Assembly: GCA_005884945.1 (NCBI GenBank) | Contig: VAYM01000140.1 | Location: 1 to 46,234 of the forward strand | Origin: Actinomycetota bacterium | GTDB lineage: Bacteria; Actinomycetota; Thermoleophilia; Gaiellales; Gaiellaceae | DNA: 46,234 bases | Direction: 5' to 3' | In this document: positions 16,879-24,825 of the stretch, piece after piece | Layout: every line of letters starts with the position of its first letter | How positions within the stretch are numbered: position 1 is the stretch's first letter | Notes under the pieces: generated by a model | What the model saw: only the letters and a program-made list of their open reading frames with translations | The model's database searches: none | Told to the model about the DNA's origin: nothing | Position numbers and translations under genes: made by a program

Positions 16879-17788
16879 GGATCTCCGCAACGAGCTCGCG
16901 GCGATCGCGCCGCGCAGCGACTGCGACCGGCTCGCCGAGCTCTCGGGCCTGTTCCACGCTGCGGGAAGCATCCACCTTCGTGGACGGGGGGAGGTCTCCG
17001 TGCACCTCGACGTGGCGAGCTCCGCCGTCGCCCGCCGTGCGTTCAGTCTTCTGCGCGACTTCGGCGTCACGTCGGAGATCCGGACGTATCGCCAGCAAGC
17101 GTTCAACCGGCCGACGCGCTACCAGCTCCACGTCGCAGGGAACGATCGTGCGCTCCAGGTCCTCTACGAAGCCGGGGTAGTAACCCAGCGCCTCGCGCCG
17201 CTCGACCATCCTCCGCGCCGCGTCGTCGCGCGCGCCTGCTGCCGGGGCGCGTATCTCCGCGGCACGTTGCTCGGCGGCGGCTCGCTCAGCGGCCCGCGCG
17301 CACCGCACCTCGAGCTGCGATCGGCGTCCGTTGCCGGCGCGCAGTTCGTTGCGGAGCTTGCGGCGCGCGAAGGCGCAACGCTCGCCGTGCTCGATCGAGG
17401 ACGCCATGCCGTCGCGTACGCGAAGGGAACGGATGCGATCGCCGATCTCCTGGCCGGGGTCGGCGCGAGCGATGCCGTCCTCGCGTTCGAGGAGTCCGCC
17501 GTCATGGCGGCGACTCGCGGGCGTGCGAACCGGCTCGCGAACGCCGACCACGCCAACCTTGTCCGCGCGAGCCGCGCGGCGCACGCACAGTTGCGCGCCG
17601 TCGAGCAGCTTCGGCGAGGCGGCGAGCTGGCGGATCTTCCGAAGCCGTTGCGGGAAATTGCCGAGTTACGCATCCGTCATCCGACGCTGTCGCTGCGCGA
17701 GCTCGCGCTGAAATGTCGACCTCCGGCAACAAAAGCTGCTGCACACAGACGGCTTCGCAAGCTTCAGCGTCTTGCAGGCGACCTCTAA
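16865..17788 (+). CDS. whiA: WhiA-type regulator
   Basis: A 307-residue DNA-binding protein with an N-terminal pair of degenerate LAGLIDADG homing-endonuclease-like domains (CCRGAYLRGTLLGGGSLSGP) and a C-terminal HTH (HPTLSLRELALKC). WhiA proteins regulate cell division and, in Streptomyces, sporulation. The GTG at 16865 gives the conserved opening SLSEDLRNELA and is preferred over the track's 16817 start. It overlaps ogt. In most Gram-positives whiA follows rapZ and yvcK; here ogt takes that place. A 394-bp hairpin-rich gap follows before gapA. Confidence 0.92.
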   Translation: MSLSEDLRNELAAIAPRSDCDRLAELSGLFHAAGSIHLRGRGEVSVHLDVASSAVARRAFSLLRDFGVTSEIRTYRQQAFNRPTRYQLHVAGNDRALQVLYEAGVVTQRLAPLDHPPRRVVARACCRGAYLRGTLLGGGSLSGPRAPHLELRSASVAGAQFVAELAAREGATLAVLDRGRHAVAYAKGTDAIADLLAGVGASDAVLAFEESAVMAATRGRANRLANADHANLVRASRAAHAQLRAVEQLRRGGELADLPKPLREIAELRIRHPTLSLRELALKCRPPATKAAAHRRLRKLQRLAGDL

Positions 17789-17858
17789 CTCTTTTCGCGC
17801 CGTAGAGTCCGCGTCGCCCTTGCGTCATACTCCAGAGGCGGCGGGTCCGTGCTCGTCC

Positions 17859-18153
17859 GGCGCCGGATTCAGACCCCGTCCGACGCCACGGTCCTGAGCG
17901 TGGTTCAACCGGAGGGGGAGGTCGTCCTCGGAGCTTCCCCTCCGGCCCGCCGCGAAGCGGTGGGCCGGTCGGGCCCAAGCCGGCGCGCCGGCCAAGCCGG
18001 CGCGCCTCTGAGTGTCTGCATCGCAAGCGACGCAGACGCGGCCCGCAGTGCCGCACGAAGTCCGCTGCGGCTGGCGCCGCAGCATGACGACTTCGTGCGG
18101 TGACTATCTCTGGGCGAGCGGTCTCGGCCGACGCGGGCAAAGCCCGCATCGGC
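17859..18153. repeat. Array of eight consecutive hairpins between whiA and gapA
   Basis: This 394-bp gene-free gap (17789-18182) is filled with inverted repeats: 17859-17887 (9-bp arms, one mismatch), 17886-17903 (5 bp), 17909-17945 (9 bp), 17944-17966 (10 bp with one G/T pair, GAA loop), 17982-18006 (11 bp perfect, CAA loop), 18014-18037 (6+4 bp around an A/C mismatch, AA loop), 18051-18100 (12 bp perfect, nested 7-bp hairpin) and 18127-18153 (5+6 bp around a C/A mismatch, AAA loop). Four share a GC-(x)AA-GC apex. It may be a structured RNA, a stacked terminator or a genome-specific palindromic repeat cluster. Confidence 0.75.
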
Positions 18154-18170
18154 GGCTGATGTAAGACGGT

Positions 18171-18176
18171 TAGACT
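18171..18176 (+). promoter_or_regulatory. -10 element of gapA (leaderless)
   Basis: TAGACT lies 6 nt before the gapA ATG, with no Shine-Dalgarno between. No good -35 is visible; the hairpin array ends 17 nt upstream. Confidence 0.5.
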
Positions 18177-18182
18177 CGAACG

Positions 18183-19211
18183 ATGGCGAAGACACGCGTT
18201 GGAATCAACGGATTCGGGCGGATCGGGCGGAACTTCTTCCGTGCTCACCTCGAGCGTGGCGGCGACTTCGAGGTCGTCGCGATCAACGACCTCGGGGACG
18301 CGAAGACGATGGGGCATCTTCTCAAGTACGACTCGGTCCTCGGTCAGCTCGACGAGGACGTCGAGGTCGGCGACGGCGTCATCAAGGCAGGCAAGACCGA
18401 GTTGAAGGTCCTCTCGGAGCGGGACCCGGCGGGACTGCCGTGGAGCGACCTCGAGGTCGAGCTCGTGATCGAGTCGACCGGCTTCTTCGCGGACCGCGAC
18501 GGCGCGCAGAAACACATCGACGCCGGCGCGAAGAAGGTCGTCATCTCCGCGCCCGCAACCGACCCGGACCTCACCGTCGTCCTCGGCGTGAACGACGACA
18601 TGTACGACCCGGAGCAGCACCACATCGTCTCGAACGCGTCGTGCACGACGAACTGTGTCGCGCCGCTCGCCAAGGTCCTGCACGACAACTACGCGATCGA
18701 GCAGGGCTTCATGACGACGATCCATGCGTACACGAACGACCAGCAGATCCTCGATCTCCCGCACAAGGACCTCCGCCGCGCACGGGCAGCCGCGATCAAC
18801 CTGATCCCGACGTCCACGGGCGCCGCGCGCGCGATCGGGCTCGTGATGCCCGACCTCAAAGGGAAGGTCGACGGGATCTCCGTGCGGGCACCGGTCCCGG
18901 TCGGCTCGATCACCGACCTGGTCGTGAGCCTCGGCCGCGAGGTCACGATCGGCGAGGTGAACGACGCGTATCGCGCCGCCGCCGACTCCGGCCGGCTGGA
19001 GGGAATCCTGCGCTACGCGGACGATCCGCTCGTGTCGACCGACATCGTCCACTCGCAGTACTCGTGCATCGTCGACAGCGAGCTGACGATGGCGAACGGA
19101 CGCATGGTGAAGGTGTTCGGCTGGTACGACAACGAGTGGGGCTACAGCTGCCGCCTCGTCGACGTCGTGTCGAAGATCGCCGCGGACATCCCCGCTGCCG
19201 TCTCGGCGTAG
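18183..19211 (+). CDS. gapA: Glyceraldehyde-3-phosphate dehydrogenase
   Basis: A 342-residue enzyme that converts glyceraldehyde 3-phosphate to 1,3-bisphosphoglycerate. The NAD-binding start RVGINGFGRIGRNFFR, the catalytic Cys in SNASCTTNCVAPLAKVLH, the conserved His in TTIHAYTNDQQ and the closing WYDNEWGYSCR are intact and the length is typical. Asp in AINDLGD suggests NAD+ preference. It opens the operon gapA-VOC-pgk-tpiA-gpmI, whose genes are separated by a few bases or overlap. Confidence 0.97.
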   Translation: MAKTRVGINGFGRIGRNFFRAHLERGGDFEVVAINDLGDAKTMGHLLKYDSVLGQLDEDVEVGDGVIKAGKTELKVLSERDPAGLPWSDLEVELVIESTGFFADRDGAQKHIDAGAKKVVISAPATDPDLTVVLGVNDDMYDPEQHHIVSNASCTTNCVAPLAKVLHDNYAIEQGFMTTIHAYTNDQQILDLPHKDLRRARAAAINLIPTSTGAARAIGLVMPDLKGKVDGISVRAPVPVGSITDLVVSLGREVTIGEVNDAYRAAADSGRLEGILRYADDPLVSTDIVHSQYSCIVDSELTMANGRMVKVFGWYDNEWGYSCRLVDVVSKIAADIPAAVSA

Positions 19212-19212
19212 C

Positions 19213-19602
19213 GTGCGGCTCACATTCGTCCGGCTGCTCGTCGACGACTACGCGGCCTGCTTCCGCTTCTACCGGGACGTGATGGAGTTTCCGGTGACCT
19301 TCGGGAACGAGACGAGCGGCTACGCCGACTTCGATGCGGGCGCGGACGTGCACATCGCCGTCTTCGACCGCTGCGAGCAGATGGAGCAGCTCGGCGGCGA
19401 GGACCAGGCAAGCGGCGCCCAGGCTGCGCTCATCTTCGAGGTCGTCGACGTCGACTCGGCGATCGCCGGTCTGCGCGCAAGGGGTGCGAGGGTCGCGCGA
19501 GAGCCGGCAGACCGCGCCGACTGGGGAATCCGCGTTGCGTACGTCCGCGATCCGGCCGCGAACCTGATCGAGCTGAACCAGCCGATCCCGATCAAGGGAT
19601 GA
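19213..19602 (+). CDS. VOC / glyoxalase-like protein
   Basis: A 129-residue protein with two beta-alpha-beta-beta-beta modules of the vicinal oxygen chelate fold: FVRLLVDDYAACFRFYRDVM and the closing VRDPAANLIELNQP, where Glu can bind metal. VOC members include glyoxalases, dioxygenases and resistance proteins; the substrate is not readable. It sits inside the glycolytic operon, 1 nt after gapA and overlapping pgk by ATGA, so a role in detoxifying a triose-phosphate by-product such as methylglyoxal is conceivable but unproven. GTG start. Confidence 0.85.
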   Translation: MRLTFVRLLVDDYAACFRFYRDVMEFPVTFGNETSGYADFDAGADVHIAVFDRCEQMEQLGGEDQASGAQAALIFEVVDVDSAIAGLRARGARVAREPADRADWGIRVAYVRDPAANLIELNQPIPIKG

Positions 19603-20642
19603 GACGCCCGCGGTCCGTCCGCGACGCAGATGTCTACGGCAAGCGGGTGCTCGTGCGCAGCGACCTCAACGTCCCGCTCGAGGACGGACGTATCGCCGAC
19701 GACACGCGCATTCGTGCCGCGTTGCCGACGCTGCGGTTGCTCCTCGACCGCAGCGCCGGCGCCGTCACGGTTTGCTCGCACCTCGGCCGGCCGCGAGGGC
19801 CTGACCCTGCGTATGCGATCGAGCCGGTGCGGCAGGCCGTCTGCGCCGCGCTCGACGACGCGCGCGTGACGGTGCTCGAAAACACGCGCTTCAACCCCGG
19901 CGAGACGAAGAACGATCCGTCGTTCGCGCGCGAGCTCGCGGACGGAAACGACGTGTTCGTCGAGGACGCCTTCGGCTCCGTTCATCGCGCGCATGCGTCG
20001 ACCGTCGGCGTCGCGGAGCTGCTCCCCACGTACGCAGGACAGTTGCTCGAACGCGAGCTCGAGGAGCTCGGCAAGCTCCTCGGCGACGTCGAGCGTCCGT
20101 TCGTTCTCATCTCCGGCGGAGCAAAGGTGGAGGACAAGCTCGGCGTCCTCCGCAACCTCGGCGGCAAGGCGGATGCGGTGCTCGTGGGCGGCAAGATGGC
20201 CGAGGAGCTGCGCGAGAAGAATCCGCTGCCGTTCGAGGTCGTGCTCCCCACGGACGTCGTCGCCGCCAGCGAGTTCGCCGCCGACGCGCAGACCAAGGTC
20301 GTCGCGTACGACAGCGTTCCCGGCGGCTGGCTCGGGCTCGACATCGGCCCGGAGACGTGCACGACGTTCGCGCAGTACGTCCAGCAGGCGGGCACGATCT
20401 TCTGGAACGGGCCGATGGGCGTCTTCGAGTGGCCGCGGTTCGCCGAGGGGACGAAGGCCGTTGCCGAGGCCGTCGCTCAGTCGGACGCGTTCTCGGTCGT
20501 CGGCGGCGCGGATTCGGCGCGTGCACTGCAGGAGCTCGGCCTGGCGGACGACGTGTCGTGGCTCTCGACCGGCGGCGGCGCCGCGCTCGAGCTCCTCGAG
20601 GGCAAAGAGCTCCCCGGCGTCGCCGTCATCCCGGAGGCCTGA
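19599..20642 (+). CDS. pgk: Phosphoglycerate kinase (compact form)
   Basis: Makes ATP and 3-phosphoglycerate from 1,3-bisphosphoglycerate. Substrate motifs RSDLNVPLEDG, SHLGRPRGPDP, ENTRFNPGETKND and the C-terminal GPMGVFEWPRFAEGT and STGGGAALELLEG are present. At 347 residues it is about 40-50 shorter than usual. Two regions look trimmed: the stretch before LENTRF, where typical enzymes have an extra helix and strand, and the stretch after VLVGGKMAEEL, where a long helical segment is reduced to EKNPLP. Catalytic residues remain, so it is probably active. It starts at the ATGA overlap with the VOC gene. Confidence 0.94.
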   Translation: MRRPRSVRDADVYGKRVLVRSDLNVPLEDGRIADDTRIRAALPTLRLLLDRSAGAVTVCSHLGRPRGPDPAYAIEPVRQAVCAALDDARVTVLENTRFNPGETKNDPSFARELADGNDVFVEDAFGSVHRAHASTVGVAELLPTYAGQLLERELEELGKLLGDVERPFVLISGGAKVEDKLGVLRNLGGKADAVLVGGKMAEELREKNPLPFEVVLPTDVVAASEFAADAQTKVVAYDSVPGGWLGLDIGPETCTTFAQYVQQAGTIFWNGPMGVFEWPRFAEGTKAVAEAVAQSDAFSVVGGADSARALQELGLADDVSWLSTGGGAALELLEGKELPGVAVIPEA

Positions 20643-20645
20643 CCG

Positions 20646-21326
20646 TTGTTGATCGCCGCGAACTGGAAGATGTACAAGGGACGGCGGGAGACGCGCGAGT
20701 TCCTCGAGCATTTCGAGCCGCCCGCCGGCGTCGACGTGGTCATCTGCCCGTCGTTCACCTCACTCGCCGCGGCCGTCGAGACCGGGCGCACGATCTACGC
20801 GCAGAACGTGCACTGGGAGAACCAGGGCGCGTACACAGGAGAGGTCTCACCCGAGATGCTCGTCGAGCTCGGCGTCGCCGGGTCGATCGTCGGCCACTCG
20901 GAACGGCGTCAGTACTTCGGTGAGACCGACGAGACCACCGCGAAGCGCGCAGAGGCGGCGCTTGCCGCGGGCCTCGGCGTGATCGCCTGCGTCGGCGAGA
21001 CGGAGGAGCAGCGCGAAGCGGGCGAGATGGAGGACGTCCTGCGCCGGCAGGTCGGCGTCTTGCCGCGGCACGATCGCCTCGTGATCGCGTACGAGCCGGT
21101 CTGGGCGATCGGAACCGGCAAGAACGCGACACCCGAGATGTGCCACCACGCGCACTCGTTCATCAAGTCGCTCACGGACGTGCAGGTCCTCTACGGTGGC
21201 TCCGTGAAACCGGACAACGCCGCAGCCCTCCTCTCGCAATCCTCTGTCGACGGTGCGCTCGTCGGCGGCGCGTCCCTCGACGTCGACTCGTTCACCGCGA
21301 TTTGCCGCGCAGCTATCCCCTCGTAG
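20646..21326 (+). CDS. tpiA: Triosephosphate isomerase
   Basis: Interconverts dihydroxyacetone phosphate and glyceraldehyde 3-phosphate. AANWKMYK carries the catalytic Lys, GHSERRQYFGE the His, IAYEPVWAIGTGK the Glu and flexible loop 6, and VLYGGSVKPDNA the phosphate site. At 226 residues it is on the short side for the family (about 250). The start is one of two adjacent TTG codons (20646 or 20649), 3 nt after the pgk stop. Confidence 0.95.
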   Translation: MLIAANWKMYKGRRETREFLEHFEPPAGVDVVICPSFTSLAAAVETGRTIYAQNVHWENQGAYTGEVSPEMLVELGVAGSIVGHSERRQYFGETDETTAKRAEAALAAGLGVIACVGETEEQREAGEMEDVLRRQVGVLPRHDRLVIAYEPVWAIGTGKNATPEMCHHAHSFIKSLTDVQVLYGGSVKPDNAAALLSQSSVDGALVGGASLDVDSFTAICRAAIPS

Positions 21327-22759
21327 CGCTCGTCATCCTCGACGGCTGGGGCTGCGCGCCGCCCGGCCCGGGCAACGCGGTCGAGCTCGCGAACACGCCG
21401 AACTTCGACCGGCTCTGGCGCGAGTTCCCGCACACGACGCTCGAGGCGTCGGGCGAGGCGGTCGGGCTCCCGCCGGGACAGATGGGCAACTCCGAGGTCG
21501 GGCACCTCACGATCGGATCCGGCCGCGTGCTCCTCCAGGACCTCATGCGCGTCAACCGGGCGATCGCGGACGGCTCGTTCTTCGAGAACCCCGCGCTGGT
21601 GTCGGCGTTCGAGCGCGGGGAGCGCGTTCATCTCTTCGGCCTCGTGTCGCACGGCGGCGTGCACTCGCACATCGACCACCTGCGCGCGCTGCTGCGCTTC
21701 GCGCCGGAGAAGACGTGGATCCACGCGTTCACCGACGGGCGCGACGTGTCGCCGACGTCGGCGATCCGAGATCTGGCCGAGCTTCCGGTCGATCGCATCG
21801 CCACGGTCGCCGGCCGCTACTACGCGATGGACCGCGACCAACGGTGGGACCGGACGGAGCGGGCGGTCAAGGCGCTGATGGAGGGAACCGACCCGAGTGC
21901 GTCCGATCCGTTGGCCGCGGTCGACGCGAGCTATGCCCGCGGTGTCACGGATGAGTTCATCGAGCCGACCTCGATCGAGGGACGCCCGCGCATCGACCCC
22001 GCCCGCGACTCCGCGATCTTCTTCAACTTCCGACCGGACAGAGCACGCCAATTGACGATGAAGCTCCGCGAGCTCGGCGTCGATATGACGACTATGACGC
22101 GGTTTCGGGCGGACTTCGACTGCCCTGTCGCCTTCGGGGAGCAGGAGGTGCAGGAGACCCTCGCCGAGGTCCTGGCCGAGCACCGGGTCCGGCAGCTTCA
22201 CGTCGCCGAGACCGAGAAGTACGCGCACGTGACGTATTTCTTCAACGGCGGCCGCGAGGACGAGTGGGGCGGAGAGAAGCGCGTCCTCGTCCCCTCGCCG
22301 CGCGACGTGCCGTCGTACGACCACAAGCCGGAGATGTCGGCGGGCGAGGTGACCAGCCGGTTCGTGGAGGAGATCGAGACCGGCGACTACGCTTTCGCCG
22401 TCGTCAACTTCGCCAACCCGGACATGGTCGGCCACACGGGATCGATCCCGGCGGTCGTGAAGGCGGTCGAAACCGCCGACGAGTGCCTCGGCGTAGTAGT
22501 GGATGCGGTCGCCCGGAAAGGCGGCGTGTCGCTGATCACGGCCGACCACGGAAACGCCGAGCAGATGCTCGAGGAAGACGGCAAGAGCCCGCATACGGCC
22601 CACACGACGAACCCCGTGCCGCTGATCGTCACGGAGCGCGAGGTGACGCTCGCGGACACCGGGGAGCTCTCGGATCTAGTGCCCTCTGTGCTGGGCTTTT
22701 TGGGTTTCAAACAACCTTCACAGATGACCGGCAAACCGCTAACAACGTCCGCTGGTTAG
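21302..22759 (+). CDS. gpmI: 2,3-bisphosphoglycerate-independent phosphoglycerate mutase
   Basis: A metal-dependent mutase (alkaline phosphatase fold) that interconverts 3- and 2-phosphoglycerate. VILDGWG carries a metal ligand, QMGNSEVGHLTIGSGR the phosphorylated Ser, HGGVHSHIDHL and FTDGRDVSP the substrate site, and LITADHGNAEQM further ligands. The TTG at 21302 gives 485 residues and a proper N terminus (PRSYPLVALVILDGWG); the track's 21140 start extends into tpiA in another frame. It overlaps tpiA by 25 nt. An inverted repeat spans its stop codon. Confidence 0.94.
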   Translation: MPRSYPLVALVILDGWGCAPPGPGNAVELANTPNFDRLWREFPHTTLEASGEAVGLPPGQMGNSEVGHLTIGSGRVLLQDLMRVNRAIADGSFFENPALVSAFERGERVHLFGLVSHGGVHSHIDHLRALLRFAPEKTWIHAFTDGRDVSPTSAIRDLAELPVDRIATVAGRYYAMDRDQRWDRTERAVKALMEGTDPSASDPLAAVDASYARGVTDEFIEPTSIEGRPRIDPARDSAIFFNFRPDRARQLTMKLRELGVDMTTMTRFRADFDCPVAFGEQEVQETLAEVLAEHRVRQLHVAETEKYAHVTYFFNGGREDEWGGEKRVLVPSPRDVPSYDHKPEMSAGEVTSRFVEEIETGDYAFAVVNFANPDMVGHTGSIPAVVKAVETADECLGVVVDAVARKGGVSLITADHGNAEQMLEEDGKSPHTAHTTNPVPLIVTEREVTLADTGELSDLVPSVLGFLGFKQPSQMTGKPLTTSAG

Positions 22760-22769
22760 CGGATATACT
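22736..22769 (+). promoter_or_regulatory. Inverted repeat and -10 box upstream of the ECF sigma gene
   Basis: CCGCTAAC (22736-22743) and GTTAGCGG (22755-22762) are perfect 8-bp arms 11 nt apart, spanning the gpmI stop. TATACT (22764-22769) follows at once, 8 nt before the TTG start of the sigma gene. The repeat occupies the -35 region, so it could be an operator, or a terminator of gpmI. Confidence 0.5.
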
Positions 22770-22777
22770 CCGGCACC

Positions 22778-23371
22778 TTGTCACTCCAGCAACCTGATTT
22801 TGGCGTCCTGCGGAAGGCACAAAAGGGTGACGAGCGGGCGTTCAGCCTCATCGTTCGCGCGTACCAGGTTCCCGTCTTCAACTACGTTCTCCGCCTCGTC
22901 GGCGACCGCGCCCTGGCGGAGGACCTGACGCAGGAGGTCTTCCTCCGCGTCTACCAGGGGCTGCCGAAGTTCTCGCTGCGGTCGAAGTTCACGACGTGGC
23001 TGTTCCAGGTGACGAAGAATCGCGTCCTCGACGAGCTGCGCGCCTCGGAGCGCCGGCCGCGGGCGCTCGTCGCGCTCGAGGACGTCCCCCCGCTCGAGGT
23101 CGTCGACGCGCCGTTCGAGCGGCTCGAGGCGATCGACGCGGTCTGGCGCGCGGTCGAAGGGCTCAACGTCGACCTGAAGATGGCGCTCCTCCTCCGCGAC
23201 ATCGTCGGGTTGTCGTACACCGAGATCGCGGACTCGCTGGAGATCACGCTTGCCACGGTGAAGTGGCGGATCTACAAGGCGCGGGAAGACGTGCAGCACG
23301 CGTTGGCCCGCGAGGGGATCACAATCGGCGCCGAGACACGGGCCGCCGACCGCCAGGCCGTCACCTCCTAG
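22778..23371 (+). CDS. ECF-type RNA polymerase sigma factor
   Basis: A 197-residue sigma-70 family protein with region 2 (YQVPVFNYVLRLVGDRALAEDLTQEVFLR...KFTTWLFQVTKNRVLDELR) and region 4 (ALLLRDIVGLSYTEIADSLE followed by TVKWRIYKARE). It directs RNA polymerase to a specific promoter set, usually for envelope or oxidative stress. No anti-sigma factor gene is adjacent; a Ser/Thr kinase gene converges on it and overlaps its end by 11 bp. A TTG start is inferred from the TATACT box 8 nt upstream. Confidence 0.92.
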   Translation: MSLQQPDFGVLRKAQKGDERAFSLIVRAYQVPVFNYVLRLVGDRALAEDLTQEVFLRVYQGLPKFSLRSKFTTWLFQVTKNRVLDELRASERRPRALVALEDVPPLEVVDAPFERLEAIDAVWRAVEGLNVDLKMALLLRDIVGLSYTEIADSLEITLATVKWRIYKAREDVQHALAREGITIGAETRAADRQAVTS

Positions 23372-24452
23372 CGTAGGAGCGCAACCACCGCGACAGGTTG
23401 CGCGCCTCGTCCGCGGGCGTCGCTCCCTGCGCGATCGGCCGCACGCGCGGAACGGCCGGCGGCTTCGACGACGTTTTGCCGCTGCCGCCGAGCCCGACGA
23501 GGCCGAGCACGAGCGCGACAACGGCGAACGCGACCGCCAGCACGATCCACATCCACGTCTTCCGGCCCGAGACGCTGGGCAAGATGCGGCGCGGTAGCGG
23601 CGCCGTGGCGACCGTGACTGCGTTGTCCTCCCTGGTCGCCGCAAGCGCAGCGGCGACGTCGCCGGCAGACTGCGGCCGGAACCGGGCCTCGCGCGCGAGG
23701 CAGCGCATGACGAGCGCCTCGAGCGCCGGCGGGACGGAGGGCTCGAGGTCGCGCACCGGAACGATCGCGCCTTCGCGGTGATGTTCTGCAAGGTCGGCGA
23801 GCGACGCGAACGCGTGCGGCGGACGTCCGGTCAAGAGCTCGTAGAGGACTGCGCCGAGCGAGTAGACGTCCGCTTCGGGGCCGGCCTCGCCGCCGAGCGC
23901 CTGCTCCGGCGCCAGGTACGCGGCCGTGCCGAGGACGGTGCCGTGCTTCGTCAGACGCGTGCTCTCGGCGGCGCGGGCGATTCCGAAGTCCGCGATCTTG
24001 AGGACGCCGTCCTCGCGCAAGAGCAGGTTCTGCGGCTTCACGTCGCGGTGCACCAGACCTGCCTGGTGCGCGTGCTGCAATCCGAGCGCGGCCTGACGCG
24101 CGAGCGCCGCCGCCTCTTCCGCCGGAAGCTTGCGCCGCCGCGCAAGGAGGTCGGCAACCGTCTCGCCCGGCACGAGCTCCATGACGATGAACGGACGGCC
24201 GTCGTCCTCGCCGGCGTCGTACACGTGGACGACGTTGGGATGCGAAAGACGTGCCGCGAGCCGTGCCTCGCGAACGAAGCGCTTCCGAAACTCCTCGTCC
24301 GCCGCGAACTGCTCCGCGAGAACCTTCACGGCGACACGTCGCGCGAGCTCCGCGTCCTCCGCGACGTAGACGACGGCCATGCCGCCGTGGCCGAGCGTGT
24401 CCTCGACGCGATACCGGCCGCGCGCGATCGTCTCGACGCTAATCGCCCTCAC
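23361..24452 (-). CDS. Membrane-anchored Ser/Thr protein kinase (PknB-like)
   Basis: A 363-residue Hanks-type kinase. The glycine loop LGHGGMAVVYVAED, VAVKVL Lys, HRDVKPQNLLL catalytic loop, DFGIAR and GTAAYLAPEQ activation segment are intact, so it should be active. A single transmembrane helix (WMWIVLAVAFAVVALVLGLV) near 300-320 is followed by about 45 extracellular residues; PASTA repeats are absent, so the ligand sensor is unclear. GTG start. It overlaps the lipoprotein gene upstream by 14 nt, giving an operon phosphoesterase-lipoprotein-kinase. Confidence 0.93.
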   Translation of the reverse strand: MRAISVETIARGRYRVEDTLGHGGMAVVYVAEDAELARRVAVKVLAEQFAADEEFRKRFVREARLAARLSHPNVVHVYDAGEDDGRPFIVMELVPGETVADLLARRRKLPAEEAAALARQAALGLQHAHQAGLVHRDVKPQNLLLREDGVLKIADFGIARAAESTRLTKHGTVLGTAAYLAPEQALGGEAGPEADVYSLGAVLYELLTGRPPHAFASLADLAEHHREGAIVPVRDLEPSVPPALEALVMRCLAREARFRPQSAGDVAAALAATREDNAVTVATAPLPRRILPSVSGRKTWMWIVLAVAFAVVALVLGLVGLGGSGKTSSKPPAVPRVRPIAQGATPADEARNLSRWLRSYARR

Positions 24453-24825
24453 CGTGCTTTCCGTGCCCCTTGCCCTTGCCGTGGTGCTCTTCGGGCGGAG
24501 GCGGAGCCGGCGTGCAGGTGATCCCGTGTACTAGCTGGTTGGTCGCCGACAGGAGGTCTTCCTGGAAAACCGCAGGGACGCGGTGTGCGTTGATCGCCGC
24601 GATCGTCCGCTGTTGGAGCCGCCGCGCTTCGGCGAGCGCGCCGCAGCCGTCGTTCGCGTCCAGCTTGGCCGCGACGGCGTCGCTGCTGCTCGCGAGCTGC
24701 TCGGCGAGCGCGGCCGGAAGCTTCGGCTGCGGCGGAACACTCCGCCGCGCGTGCCCGCCGCAGCCAGTGACGAGCGCGGCGGTGCAGAGCAAGGTGACGT
24801 GACGTCTCGTTCGACCCGTTCTCAT
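24439..24825 (-). CDS. Putative lipoprotein
   Basis: A 128-residue protein with a lipoprotein signal: a twin-basic start, a hydrophobic stretch and the lipobox LVTGC, after which Cys would be lipidated and the protein held outside the membrane. The middle is helical (LAEQLASSSDAVAAKL, EARRLQQRTIAAINAHRV) and the tail is His/Lys/Gly-rich (EEHHGKGKGHGKHGEGD), a possible metal- or polyanion-binding end. No family is recognised. It overlaps the kinase gene and so might be the kinase's external partner (inference). Confidence 0.75.
   Translation of the reverse strand: MRTGRTRRHVTLLCTAALVTGCGGHARRSVPPQPKLPAALAEQLASSSDAVAAKLDANDGCGALAEARRLQQRTIAAINAHRVPAVFQEDLLSATNQLVHGITCTPAPPPPEEHHGKGKGHGKHGEGD

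Noticed and set aside
17789-18182. Known structured RNA (tmRNA, RNase P, SRP, 6S) in the whiA-gapA gap
   Set aside because: None of the conserved motifs of these RNAs could be found on either strand.
17502-19223. 573-aa minus-strand ORF over gapA
   Set aside because: Asp/Arg/Val-rich reverse shadow of gapA and of the hairpin array; no motif.
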